A stretch of DNA of 64,000 nucleotides from NCBI RefSeq assembly GCF_040250305.1, contig NZ_CP158190.1:170001-234000 (forward strand), written 5' to 3'. This document shows positions 28,877-37,738 of this stretch, in pieces; the first letter of the stretch is position 1, and the number at the start of each line of letters is the position of its first letter. The position numbers were made by a program, and so were the translations under genes. The stretch comes from Peribacillus frigoritolerans. Its GTDB lineage: Bacteria > Bacillota > Bacilli > Bacillales > DSM-1321. Below the pieces are notes generated by a model. The model was not told the origin of the DNA and ran no database searches. It worked only from the letters and a program-made list of their open reading frames with translations.

Positions 28877-30163
28877 ATGGCTGATTTATCAATTGATCTT
28901 GCAGGTATTAAATCTCCCAATCCCTTTTGGCTTGCTTCAGCACCACCTACTAATTCGGGTTATCAAGTCCAGCGCGCATTTGAAGCTGGCTGGGGAGGAG
29001 CTGTTTGGAAGACATTGGGTGATCCCATCCTGAATGTCTCATCACGTTTTGCAGCGGTCAGCTTTAATGGACAGAGAGTTGCCGGGTTCAACAATATAGA
29101 ATTGATTACGGATCGTCCGCTTGAAGTGAATCTTAAAGAAATATATGAAACGAAGAAAAGGTTCCCTGATCATGCAATCATTGCATCGGTGATGGTGGAG
29201 CCGCAACAGGAAAAGTGGCATGAGATCATCAAGCGCATAGAAGATGTAGGGGTAGATGGTTACGAATTGAACTTTGGCTGCCCGCACGGTATGGCAGAGC
29301 GCGGGATGGGAGCTGCTTCGGGACAGGTTCCCGAACTTGTGGAAAAGCAAACATACTGGGCGAAAGAAGCTGCTTCCAAACCTGTCATCGTCAAGCTTAC
29401 ACCGAATATAACCGACATTACGGTTACGGCTGAAGCGGCGGTGCGCGGCGGTGCGGATGCAATAAGCATGATCAATACGATCAACAGCTTGGCAGGAGTG
29501 GATATCCATTCATGGAATACGATTCCCCATGTTGGCGGCAAGGGGGCTCACGGAGGGTATTGCGGTCCCGCTGTGAAGCCGATCGCTTTGAACATGGTGG
29601 CAGAGTGTGCAAGGAATAATAGGATCAATGTTCCCATTTCCGGAATAGGAGGCATTTCAAATTGGCAGGATACGGTGGAATTTTTATTGATGGGTTCCAC
29701 TGGAGTGCAAATTTGTACGGCTGCCATGCATCACGGTTTTAGAATAGTAGAAGACTTGATTGATGGACTTTCCAATTACCTTGATGAAAAAGGGATATCC
29801 TCCGTGATGGATATTGTCGGTAAGTCCGTACCGCGCTATTCCGACTGGGGGAATTTAGATCTTAATTATAAGGTCGTTGCTCGCATTAATAATGATGTGT
29901 GCATTAACTGCAATAAATGCCATATTGCGTGTGAAGATACTTCTCATCAATGTATAGATATGTTAAAGGACACGTCAGGCGGCTCCTTTTTGAGAGTGCG
30001 CGAAGAAGATTGCGTAGGCTGTAATCTATGCTCGATCGTCTGTCCGGCCGATGGGGCGATCGATATGATCGAATTGACAAATGAATTACCGCCAATGACG
30101 TGGAATGAACGACAATCGTTCCTTGGGGGCATAAGCAGTGAAAGTGTTGATTTCGTAAAATGA
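28877..30163 (+). CDS. preA: dihydropyrimidine dehydrogenase catalytic subunit PreA
   Basis: The 428-residue protein has a dihydroorotate dehydrogenase-like FMN barrel (residues 1-310) with NFGCPHG near 135 and the catalytic-loop region around PIALNM, and a C-terminal ferredoxin domain with two 4Fe-4S motifs (CINCNKCHIAC and CVGCNLCSIVCP). With PreT it reduces uracil and thymine to the 5,6-dihydro forms. The frame is open back to 28826, but AGGAGG before the ATG at 28877 gives MADLSIDLAG, the expected N-terminus. It is followed directly by dihydropyrimidinase. Confidence 0.94.
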   Translation: MADLSIDLAGIKSPNPFWLASAPPTNSGYQVQRAFEAGWGGAVWKTLGDPILNVSSRFAAVSFNGQRVAGFNNIELITDRPLEVNLKEIYETKKRFPDHAIIASVMVEPQQEKWHEIIKRIEDVGVDGYELNFGCPHGMAERGMGAASGQVPELVEKQTYWAKEAASKPVIVKLTPNITDITVTAEAAVRGGADAISMINTINSLAGVDIHSWNTIPHVGGKGAHGGYCGPAVKPIALNMVAECARNNRINVPISGIGGISNWQDTVEFLLMGSTGVQICTAAMHHGFRIVEDLIDGLSNYLDEKGISSVMDIVGKSVPRYSDWGNLDLNYKVVARINNDVCINCNKCHIACEDTSHQCIDMLKDTSGGSFLRVREEDCVGCNLCSIVCPADGAIDMIELTNELPPMTWNERQSFLGGISSESVDFVK

Positions 30164-30177
30164 TGGAGGGGTCTAAT

Positions 30178-31596
30178 ATGAAGAAAATCATTAAAAATGG
30201 AACGATTGCAACGGCTGCAGATACGTATCAAGCCGATATATTGATTGAAAATGAGAAGATTGCAATGATTGGCAAGGACCTCCCGGCTGAGGGGGCTGAA
30301 ATCATTGATGCAAAAGGAGCTTATATTTTTCCGGGGGGCATTGATCCGCATACACATCTCGATATGCCGTTTGGCGGGACAACGACAAAGGATGATTATG
30401 AAACGGGAACGATTGCCGCTGCATATGGAGGCACGACAACGATCATCGACTTTTGTTTGACCGAAAAAGGGGTGCCGTTAAAGAAAGCGATAGAAACATG
30501 GCATGAAAAGGCCAATGGAAAAGCGGCCATAGATTACGGTTTCCATTTAATGATCAGTGAGATTAATGATGATGTATTGGCTGAGCTGCCGAGTATCATC
30601 GTTAATGAAGGGATTTCTTCCTTTAAAGTGTTCATGGCTTACAAGAATGTTTTTCAGGCTGATGATGCCACGCTATACCGCACTCTGTTGCAAGCAAAGG
30701 AACTTGGCGCACTTGTCATGGTTCATGCTGAAAATGGCGATGTCATCGATTATCTTACGAAGCAGGCGCTGGCTGAGGGTAACACGGATCCAATTTATCA
30801 TGCATTAACAAGGCCTCCGGAGCTTGAAGGGGAAGCAACTGGACGGGCTGCCAAACTGACGGAAATGGCAAATGGCCAGCTCTATGTCGTTCATGTCACC
30901 TGTGAAGATGCGGTTGAAAAGATCACTGAGGCAAGAAATAAAGGGGTGGATATTTGGGGGGAGACTTGTCCGCAATATCTGGTTCTTGACCAATCTTATC
31001 TTGAAAAGCCCCATTTCGAGGGATCTAAGTATGTATGGTCCCCGCCGTTAAGGGAGAAGAAAAACCAGGAAGTGCTATGGAATGCTTTGAAAATGGGCCA
31101 GCTGCAAACGATCGGCTCCGATCAATGCTCTTTTGATTTTAAGGGACAGAAGGAACTTGGACGTGAAGATTTCACGAAAATACCGAACGGCGGGCCAACG
31201 ATTGAGGATCGCATGAGTATCCTCTTTTCTGAAGGAGTCATGAAAGAGCGCATTACCTTGAATCAATTCGTCGACATGACATCTACGCGTGCCGCCAAGC
31301 TATTTGGATTATTCCCGAAGAAAGGGACGATAGCGGTAGGTTCGGATGCTGATATTGTCATTTTTGACCCGAAAGTTGAAAGGGCCATTTCTGCAGAAAC
31401 CCATCACATGGCGGTGGATTATAATGCGTTTGAAGGTATGGAAATTACAGGTGAACCGGTGTCCGTTTTATCGAGAGGTCAATTCGTCATTAAAGACAAA
31501 CAATTTGTGGGCGAAGTTGGAAAAGGGCAATTCCTGAAACGGGCAAAATATAATGCGTCGCTGAAGCCGGATACCGGGAAAAAGCTTACAGTCTAA
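30178..31596 (+). CDS. hydA: dihydropyrimidinase
   Basis: The 472-residue amidohydrolase opens dihydrouracil or dihydrothymine to the N-carbamoyl-beta-amino acid. Metal ligands: HTH in GGIDPHTHLDMPFG near 60, the carboxylated lysine in FKVFMAYKN near 150, H in VHAENGD near 183, VVHVTC near 238, and D in GSDQCSF near 316. The ATG at 30178 follows GGAGGGG; an in-frame ATG at 30160 overlaps preA. The next pathway step, beta-ureidopropionase, is not in the window. Confidence 0.94.
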   Translation: MKKIIKNGTIATAADTYQADILIENEKIAMIGKDLPAEGAEIIDAKGAYIFPGGIDPHTHLDMPFGGTTTKDDYETGTIAAAYGGTTTIIDFCLTEKGVPLKKAIETWHEKANGKAAIDYGFHLMISEINDDVLAELPSIIVNEGISSFKVFMAYKNVFQADDATLYRTLLQAKELGALVMVHAENGDVIDYLTKQALAEGNTDPIYHALTRPPELEGEATGRAAKLTEMANGQLYVVHVTCEDAVEKITEARNKGVDIWGETCPQYLVLDQSYLEKPHFEGSKYVWSPPLREKKNQEVLWNALKMGQLQTIGSDQCSFDFKGQKELGREDFTKIPNGGPTIEDRMSILFSEGVMKERITLNQFVDMTSTRAAKLFGLFPKKGTIAVGSDADIVIFDPKVERAISAETHHMAVDYNAFEGMEITGEPVSVLSRGQFVIKDKQFVGEVGKGQFLKRAKYNASLKPDTGKKLTV

Positions 31597-31637
31597 CTTT
31601 GGTAAGGAATCTTGCAAATTAAATTAGGGGGATTTTT

Positions 31638-33125
31638 ATGAGTGAGAAGAAAGATTATTTAAAGTCTCCCGATTTGCTGCCTATACCTCATAGTGAGAAA
31701 AACATAAGTGCAGCCGGATTTGGTTTCATTTGGGTGGGCATGGCTGTAGTATTGGCTGCCTTCGCAATCGGTGGGAACGGTGTCCAAAGTTTATCCTTAG
31801 GATGGGTCGTTCTTGCAACGGTCATTGCCTGTGTGGTACTCGGCTTTTTGATGACAATGACAGGGGATATTGGTGTTGAACATGGAATATCATTCCCCGT
31901 TTATATGAGGGCGCCGTTCGGTACGATTGGCACCCACATCCCTTCGGTTGTACGGGGGTTTGTAGCGTCTTGCTGGTTCGGCCTCAATACTTACTTTGGA
32001 GCTACTGCAATGAACGCTATTTTCACAACCCTTTTTGATTTTGATAATTGGTTTATCTGCTTCCTCATTTTTGCTGTTTTACAATTAGTGAATACGGCAA
32101 TGGGAATAAAGTCGATAGAACGATTCGCCGACTTGGCGGCGCCCGTCATCATTTTAATTTCCGGCTGGATGTATTTCACTCTATCCGATCAGGCTATAGC
32201 CCAAGGAAGAGATGTATGGTCCTGGATTGAAAGTCCGGTCACTGGCGGGGCCGCCGCAACGGCTTTCATGGTCGTCATTATGGCAAATATGGGATTTTGG
32301 GGCACGTTGACTGCAGATATGCCTACGCTTTCCCGCTATATAAAGGCACCAAAAAATGAAAAAAATTGGTTCAAGCGCAATAAGGGGCAAATAATTGGGA
32401 ATATTATCACCTATCCCATCACCCAGACTTTCATGGTGATTATCGGTGCGGTTTCTTATATGGCCGTTTCCAATTATGATCCTGTAGTTGCTATACAGGG
32501 ATCAGCAAGTGGAATTGCCCTCGGCGTCCTTTTGATCATGATCGTATTTGCTCAATGGTCGACGAATACTACAGCCAATGTCATTCCCGCAGCTACCATT
32601 TTCTCCAATGTCATGGGTCCTAAAATGCCATTTTGGGCAGGGGTCGTTGTAGCGGGGGTTATTGGGATAGTAGTTCAGCCATGGAGCCTGTTCGGCATCA
32701 TCATAGAAGTTTTATTAATAATAGGTGGAATCCTGGCATCCATTGTCGGCATCCTGGTATCGGATTACTATTTCCTTCGTAAACGGAGAGTGAATGTACA
32801 AGAACTCTATGAAAGTGAAGGCCAGTATAAGTACTTGAATGGAGTGAATTGGGCAGGAATCATTTCTTGGGTGATTGGAGGAATTGGTGCCACGATTTTT
32901 TCAAATTATTCGTTTATTATTGGCTTTCTTCTCGGCGGTGCAAGTTATTTTATATTAGCCAAGTATTGGTGGTTCAAGCGATATGAACAAGCTGAAATCA
33001 TTGATCCGAGCGATGAGAAATATTTAGGCATTTCCGTCGGAAGGGATTGGATAATCGGAAATGGCCCAGAACTTGAGGAAGAGATGGTTTTTACGGCTAC
33101 GACCACCGGCAAGGAGAACGTTTGA
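31638..33125 (+). CDS. NCS1-family nucleobase permease
   Basis: The 495-residue protein has about twelve membrane helices and the NCS1 pattern (cytosine, uracil, hydantoin and allantoin permeases): GVEHGISFPVYMRAPFGTIG in helix 3, SCWFGLNTYFGATA near 112, and WSTNTTANVIPAA near 305. It is very probably the uracil/thymine or dihydropyrimidine importer feeding PreTA. It starts at ATG 31638 behind TTAGGGGG, 41 nt after hydA. Confidence 0.92.
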   Translation: MSEKKDYLKSPDLLPIPHSEKNISAAGFGFIWVGMAVVLAAFAIGGNGVQSLSLGWVVLATVIACVVLGFLMTMTGDIGVEHGISFPVYMRAPFGTIGTHIPSVVRGFVASCWFGLNTYFGATAMNAIFTTLFDFDNWFICFLIFAVLQLVNTAMGIKSIERFADLAAPVIILISGWMYFTLSDQAIAQGRDVWSWIESPVTGGAAATAFMVVIMANMGFWGTLTADMPTLSRYIKAPKNEKNWFKRNKGQIIGNIITYPITQTFMVIIGAVSYMAVSNYDPVVAIQGSASGIALGVLLIMIVFAQWSTNTTANVIPAATIFSNVMGPKMPFWAGVVVAGVIGIVVQPWSLFGIIIEVLLIIGGILASIVGILVSDYYFLRKRRVNVQELYESEGQYKYLNGVNWAGIISWVIGGIGATIFSNYSFIIGFLLGGASYFILAKYWWFKRYEQAEIIDPSDEKYLGISVGRDWIIGNGPELEEEMVFTATTTGKENV

Positions 33126-33142
33126 AAAAGGGGGGAATGGAA

Positions 33143-33361
33143 ATGTCCGAATATCAAGAGTATCGCTTAGAAAGGGAACAAATCGATTTTTTACTTGAAA
33201 GAGGATATCGAATCACCCGGGTTTCCGAAAGTTTAAGTGGAGCCTTTCTCGATTTTGAACTGATTGAAGGAACGAAGCAGGAATGGAAGCAATTGAACAT
33301 CAAAACCCCGGAAGGAAGGAAATACTTCTCTACATTGCTTTTCAAAAAAAAATTGAATTGA
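33143..33361 (+). CDS. 72-residue protein of unknown function in the pyrimidine operon
   Basis: A small charged soluble protein (LEREQIDFLLERGYRI, then GAFLDFELIEG) with no membrane segment or recognised motif. It lies 17 nt after the permease stop, so it is the fifth gene of the operon. The ribosome site AAAGGGGGG is 7 nt from the ATG at 33143 and 1 nt from an ATG at 33137, so I chose the former. Position and strong ribosome site argue that it is real. Its role is unknown. Confidence 0.75.
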   Translation: MSEYQEYRLEREQIDFLLERGYRITRVSESLSGAFLDFELIEGTKQEWKQLNIKTPEGRKYFSTLLFKKKLN

Positions 33362-33518
33362 AATCGTTTTGGACCGGGCCTATTCCTCACGAATGGGCCC
33401 TTTTTGTTCGAGTTTTTTGTAGAATTTTGACGTTAGATTTTCTGACAAGTGTCTGGAGATTTAAGGTTTGTCCGTTTATAATAGATTTTAAAGCAGTTTT
33501 ATAAAAGGATGTGGCTGG

Positions 33519-35153
33519 ATGAATACATCGATTACAATCGAGGAAATTCTAACACGCAAGCATTTTAATCTGACGGATATAATTGCAGGTAGAAGTGGGA
33601 TAAAGCGTCAAGTGAAGTGGGTCCACTGCATGGAAGTCACCCAAATCAGCCATTTGTTAAATGGAAACGAACTGATACTGACTACCGGTTTAGGGTGGAA
33701 AGACTGCGATGACACATTTCTATCCTACTTAAGACAGTTAATAGAATGCGATGCAGCTGGACTCTGTATAGAGATTGGCGCCAACACCATGGCAGTGCCG
33801 CAATGTGCCATCGATCTCGCAAATGAACGGCAATTCCCTATCATCCTATTTCATGAAGAAGTCCCTTTCGTAGAAATCACGCAGGATATACATTCCCTTA
33901 TCATCAATAAACAATATGAGATGATCTCCAACTTAGAAAACTACTCACAGCAGTTAAATAAAAATCTCCTCGAAATTGACCATTATGAACCAATTCTAAA
34001 ATTTCTCCACAGCTATTTAAATGTACAGGTTATTCTTATCTTTAATGAAAATGATATAGCCAGCATTCCAAAAATAAAGAAAAAAACAACCTATCAAATG
34101 GTGGCGGACATATACGAAGAGAAGCGGAAATTGGATAAAACCGTTCTTGGACAGCGGATTCAAGTGCTCGGTGAAAATTATGCGGAACTGCTCATCTGCA
34201 GCAACGACAGAGAGTTGACTGATTTTGATTCACTGATCTTGGATCGAACGGCTACCGCATTGGCACAGCATCTATTAAGGGAGATATATATAGAAGAAAA
34301 GAAAATGTCGGAAGAAAGTAAATGGCTTACAAATTGGATTGAAGGTGAATATAGTGACGAAGCAATCCGGGAGAGGCTATCCTATATTGATCCGAAAATG
34401 CAGTTGGATGGGGGTATTGTTTGCATTTGCAAACAACACCCAAAGTATGATAAAAGTTCCGCAAAGTTAGATGGAACCTATTTTAAGATTATGTTTCGAA
34501 CAATTTTTGAACAGTACGGCTTTCAGATATTTTCCATGGAAGTGCATCAGCATCTTGTTTTTATTTTGGGTGATAATCGTCCATCTGAAGATTGGAAATC
34601 AAGGGTTACAAGCGCGGTGGATCGAATCATGAAAATGGATGTAAGCGGGCGAAATCGTATGGGTCTGCTTTCCATTGGTTTTGGAAAGCATGTTCAAAGG
34701 TTAAGTGAGATTTATAAAAGTTATGAAACGGCCCGTGAAACTTTGCTGCTTCAGGATACGTTACCAGAGGATAACAGGAGCATCTTTTATCAGGACTTAC
34801 ATATGCATCGCATGATTTCGCTCATAAATAAGCATGGTAATCTGGAGGAAACGGTGTACGAATATTTAGGTCCTGTCATTGAATATGACAAGCAAAACAA
34901 TGGTGAGTTAATGCCAACATTAAAGACCTACCTTGCCTGTAACGGTTCTAAACAGGAAACATCGAAACAACTATTCATTGTCCGGCAAACGCTATATCAT
35001 AGGCTTGAAAAATTGGAGAAACTGCTAGGTTCTGATTTTATGCGTTCAGATAAGCGTCTGGGCCTTGAATTCATGATTTTTGCATTGGACTTCTTGCAAT
35101 ACAGCAGCAGGAAAATCAGTGGAAAATATGTAGACAAATATATTGGAAGATAA
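33519..35153 (+). CDS. pucR: PucR-family transcriptional regulator
   Basis: The 544-residue protein has an N-terminal PucR domain (residues 10-125; WVHCMEVTQISHLLNGNELILTTG is diagnostic), a middle region, a GGDEF-like CdaR region, and a C-terminal PucR-type helix-turn-helix (about 470-530; TLKTYLACNGSKQETSKQL, VRQTLYHRLEKLE). In Bacillus PucR activates purine catabolism; here it follows the pyrimidine operon by 157 nt, so it probably regulates that operon. The symbol denotes the family only. ATG at 33519 behind AAAAGGATG. Confidence 0.88.
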   Translation: MNTSITIEEILTRKHFNLTDIIAGRSGIKRQVKWVHCMEVTQISHLLNGNELILTTGLGWKDCDDTFLSYLRQLIECDAAGLCIEIGANTMAVPQCAIDLANERQFPIILFHEEVPFVEITQDIHSLIINKQYEMISNLENYSQQLNKNLLEIDHYEPILKFLHSYLNVQVILIFNENDIASIPKIKKKTTYQMVADIYEEKRKLDKTVLGQRIQVLGENYAELLICSNDRELTDFDSLILDRTATALAQHLLREIYIEEKKMSEESKWLTNWIEGEYSDEAIRERLSYIDPKMQLDGGIVCICKQHPKYDKSSAKLDGTYFKIMFRTIFEQYGFQIFSMEVHQHLVFILGDNRPSEDWKSRVTSAVDRIMKMDVSGRNRMGLLSIGFGKHVQRLSEIYKSYETARETLLLQDTLPEDNRSIFYQDLHMHRMISLINKHGNLEETVYEYLGPVIEYDKQNNGELMPTLKTYLACNGSKQETSKQLFIVRQTLYHRLEKLEKLLGSDFMRSDKRLGLEFMIFALDFLQYSSRKISGKYVDKYIGR

Positions 35154-35169
35154 AAATAAGTAAGACTGA

Positions 35170-35196
35170 AGGGTGTCCCGGGGACATCCTTTTTTG
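35170..35196 (+). terminator. terminator of the pucR-family gene
   Basis: GGGTGTCCC / GGGACATCC is followed by TTTTTT, 17 nt after the stop. Confidence 0.85.
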
Positions 35197-35229
35197 AATG
35201 CAAGGAAAGGGAGGCAGATAACAAGGTTA

Positions 35230-35273
35230 ATGCTGACATCAAAATGGCCTATATAGCTCCTTGATGTCAGCAT
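35230..35273. terminator. hairpin between pucR and the yhfH array
   Basis: The 13-bp perfect stem ATGCTGACATCAA / TTGATGTCAGCAT is followed by CTTTTATT on the plus strand. It lies just beyond the last yhfH-type gene on the minus strand. A true T run is lacking on the minus side. Confidence 0.6.
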
Positions 35274-35279
35274 CTTTTA

Positions 35280-35420
35280 TTAATATTCATCTTTTTTGGA
35301 AAGGCAGCGGTCACATTCCAAGAGGTAGGATTCAGCTTGTTCAATGATATGGGTCCCGCATTCCGTACATTGTTTAGGCGGCAGTGTCCTGAAGAATTCC
35401 AAAGGGTTTTTAGTTTGCAT
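35280..35420 (-). CDS. YhfH-family small zinc-ribbon protein, copy 1 (last of five)
   Basis: This 46-residue protein begins MQTKNPLEFFRTLPPKQC and has two CxxC knuckles (CTEC and CDRC), the pattern of the YhfH family of tiny Bacillus proteins. A single zinc ribbon is likely; no function is established. It is the promoter-distal member of five tandem genes. It differs from copies 2 and 3 mainly at its C-terminus (LSKKDEY). Ribosome site AGGAGGAA. Confidence 0.82.
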   Translation of the reverse strand: MQTKNPLEFFRTLPPKQCTECGTHIIEQAESYLLECDRCLSKKDEY

Positions 35421-35448
35421 GATGATTCCTCCTCATGATTTGGTTTAA

Positions 35449-35586
35449 TCAGTCTTCGTGTTTGGAAAGGCAGTGATCACATTCCATCAAGTAGGATTCA
35501 GCTTGTTCAGTGATATGGGTTCCGCACTCCGTACATTGTTTAGGCGGCAGTGTCCTGAAGAATTCCAAAGGGTTTTTGGTTTGCAT
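35449..35586 (-). CDS. YhfH-family small zinc-ribbon protein, copy 2
   Basis: 45 residues, nearly identical to copies 1 and 3: MQTKNPLEFFRTLPPKQC, CTECG, CDHCLSK, ending HED. It starts 166 nt from copy 1. The whole unit, including the AAGGAGGAATCATC ribosome region, is duplicated. Confidence 0.82.
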   Translation of the reverse strand: MQTKNPLEFFRTLPPKQCTECGTHITEQAESYLMECDHCLSKHED

Positions 35587-35615
35587 GATGATTCCTCCTT
35601 TTTGATTTGGTTTAA

Positions 35616-35753
35616 TCAGTCTTCACGTTTGGAAAGGCAGTAGTCACATTCCATTAAGTAGGATTCAGCTTGTTCAGTGATATGGGTTCCGCATTCCGTA
35701 CATTGTTTAGGCGGCAGTGTCCTGAAGAATTCCAGTGGATTTATAGTTTGCAT
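35616..35753 (-). CDS. YhfH-family small zinc-ribbon protein, copy 3
   Basis: 45 residues: MQTINPLEFFRTLPPKQC, CTECG, CDYCLSK, ending RED. Nearly identical to copy 2, with a 167-nt start-to-start distance. Confidence 0.82.
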   Translation of the reverse strand: MQTINPLEFFRTLPPKQCTECGTHITEQAESYLMECDYCLSKRED

Positions 35754-35782
35754 GATGGTTCCTCCTTTTTGATTTGGTTTAA

Positions 35783-35920
35783 TCAGTCTTCGCGTCTGGA
35801 AAGGCAGCGGTCACATTCCATTAAGTAGGATTCAGCATGCTCGTTAATATGTTCACCGCACTCGGGGCAATGTTTTGCAGGGATATTGTTAAAAAACTCA
35901 ATGGATTTTTTCATTTGCAT
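35783..35920 (-). CDS. YhfH-family small zinc-ribbon protein, copy 4
   Basis: 45 residues: MQMKKSIEFFNNIPAKHC, CPECGEHI, CDRCLSR, ending RED. More diverged than copies 1-3 but with the same cysteine spacing. Ribosome site AAGGAGGAAATC. Confidence 0.82.
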   Translation of the reverse strand: MQMKKSIEFFNNIPAKHCPECGEHINEHAESYLMECDRCLSRRED

Positions 35921-35963
35921 GATGATTTCCTCCTTTTAATGTTAGATATATTTTCCGATCGCT

Positions 35964-36098
35964 TTATTCTTCACGTTTGGAAAGGCAGCGATCGCATTCC
36001 ATCAGATAGGAATCTGAGTGGTCCACATGTGTTTCACCACATTCCGGGCAATGTTTAAATGAATCGATTATGAGTAAATCTGATTGATTTGCTTGCAT
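35964..36098 (-). CDS. YhfH-family small zinc-ribbon protein, copy 5 (first of five)
   Basis: 44 residues, the most diverged at the N-terminus (MQANQSDLLIIDSFKHC), but CPECGETH and CDRCLSK are conserved. It is promoter-proximal. The frame is open upstream to 36254, but GAGGGGGAGCG before the ATG at 36098 fixes the start. Confidence 0.8.
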   Translation of the reverse strand: MQANQSDLLIIDSFKHCPECGETHVDHSDSYLMECDRCLSKREE

Positions 36099-36579
36099 GT
36101 CTCGCTCCCCCTCTTTATAGTACAGTTTTTGTTGTTTGCTTGTTGTTATAATACAGTATATACCCGAATTTGGAAAATGTATAGGTATTTTACAGAAAAT
36201 TTGAAATTTTTTTCTCTGATTGTCTAAAAACCCTATAGGTAAGGGAATTATCATCTGTTTATTTTTGGATTTTTCTTCACGGCAAGTAGGAAATGGAAGA
36301 AATAACGCTTTTTATAAAACGAAAAAACAAAGAGGGAGCGAAACGGACAGACAATTTTCAATGTGTTGTGATAGGCATTAATGTAACAGATGAGAAACAG
36401 GAAGATCAGTGATCAATGAATGCCTGTTTCACAGTCGATGTAACATATAAGAGAGCTCGTTCTAAAATGTCAGCAAAATTCAAGCGGCAGCGATTATGTG
36501 TAAGTTCCTGTCTGTGTGGTTTTAATACATCAGTAAAGAGGTAACTTGCTAGTAGAAGTACAATAATGGGGGGTAGCAT
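36099..36579. other. intergenic region between the yhfH array and the lipid kinase gene
   Basis: About 480 bp without a credible gene. It should carry the promoter of the yhfH array on the minus strand (a TATTATAA-like box near 36145-36155) and that of the kinase on the plus strand. I see no strong hairpin or clear operator. Confidence 0.4.
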
Positions 36580-37470
36580 ATGTCGAAAGCAATGATTATC
36601 GTCAATCCATCTTCAGGCAAGGAAAAGGCAGGGAAGATTTTACCGAAAGCGGAAAAGGCACTTGGTGAAATTTTTGATGAGGTATGCGTTCGTAAAACGG
36701 AAGGAGAGGGGGATGCTACGGGTTTTGCTAAGGAGGCCTGTGCAGAAAGGTTCGATGCTGTCATTTCTATGGGTGGGGATGGAACGGTGAACGAGATAGT
36801 GAATGGTTTGGGCGAGCAGCAGCATCGGCCTACTTTCGGAATCATTCCACTAGGAACCATCAATGATTTCGCTAGATCTTTGGGAATACCACTGAATCCC
36901 AATGCTGCCATCGAGATATTGAAGGATATGCATATTAAGGAATCGGATATAGGGAAGATCAATGACCGTTACTTCATGAATGTGTTGGCAGTAGGGGCAA
37001 TCGCCGAAGCCACCTATAATGTTACCGTTGAACAAAAAACCCGTCTTGGGTCTTTTGCATATTTCATTGAAGGAGCAAAAGCGATCATTAAAAAGACTCC
37101 GTTTCCTTTAACGGTTGAACATGATCAGGGAAAGTGGATGGGCGAGGCTCATTTACTAATTGCAACAATGACTAACTCTGTCGGCGGTTTCGAACAACTT
37201 GCACCAGAGGCGGAAGTGAATGATGGAAAGCTGCACACATTCATCATTAAGGATTTATCTCTTCCTCTCATCGTCAAGATCATTCCCAGTTTGATCAGGG
37301 GGGAGATCATGGGGAATGACGAAGTTGAATATATTAAAACTTCCAAGCTCCATTTAACTACACCAGAGGAACTTGCAGTCAATATCGATGGAGATGAAGG
37401 CATTCTTCTTCCTTTCCAGGCAAATGTACTGCACAAACATCTTCGTCTCTTTGTCCCGGGAACTAAATAA
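36580..37470 (+). CDS. diacylglycerol kinase-family lipid kinase (YegS/BmrU-like)
   Basis: The 296-residue protein has the DAGK catalytic domain: VNPSSGKEKAGK at the N-terminus, the nucleotide loop MGGDGTVNEIVNGL near 66, and GIIPLGTINDFAR near 88. The C-terminal domain contains NIDGDEG near 268. Relatives phosphorylate diacylglycerol or other lipid alcohols at the membrane face. The exact substrate is not clear; the essential DgkB and the non-essential YegS-like proteins share these motifs. ATG at 36580 behind GGGGGGT. Confidence 0.9.
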   Translation: MSKAMIIVNPSSGKEKAGKILPKAEKALGEIFDEVCVRKTEGEGDATGFAKEACAERFDAVISMGGDGTVNEIVNGLGEQQHRPTFGIIPLGTINDFARSLGIPLNPNAAIEILKDMHIKESDIGKINDRYFMNVLAVGAIAEATYNVTVEQKTRLGSFAYFIEGAKAIIKKTPFPLTVEHDQGKWMGEAHLLIATMTNSVGGFEQLAPEAEVNDGKLHTFIIKDLSLPLIVKIIPSLIRGEIMGNDEVEYIKTSKLHLTTPEELAVNIDGDEGILLPFQANVLHKHLRLFVPGTK

Positions 37471-37505
37471 CTTGTTATATGGTTCATTGTCATTCATCAT
37501 GTGGT

Positions 37506-37540
37506 AAAGCTGATTATGGGTTAGCCAATCAGCTTTTTTT
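37506..37540 (+). terminator. terminator of the lipid kinase gene
   Basis: AAAGCTGATT / AATCAGCTTT is followed by a T run, 36 nt after the stop. Confidence 0.9.
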
Positions 37541-37738
37541 CTATGCGGTTACCCAAGGTTTAATGATGGATTTGATTTGTGATGTTCATCGTGCACAACG
37601 TAAGCTCCTTCGCTTTTATAAAAGGTATTATTATTCAGGAGGATTCCAGGTTAGAATAGTTAATGCATGAATGACTGGGTATAAATATGTTACGCTTATA
37701 GTTATGATTATAGATGAGAGAGGAAGTTTGATGTTTGT

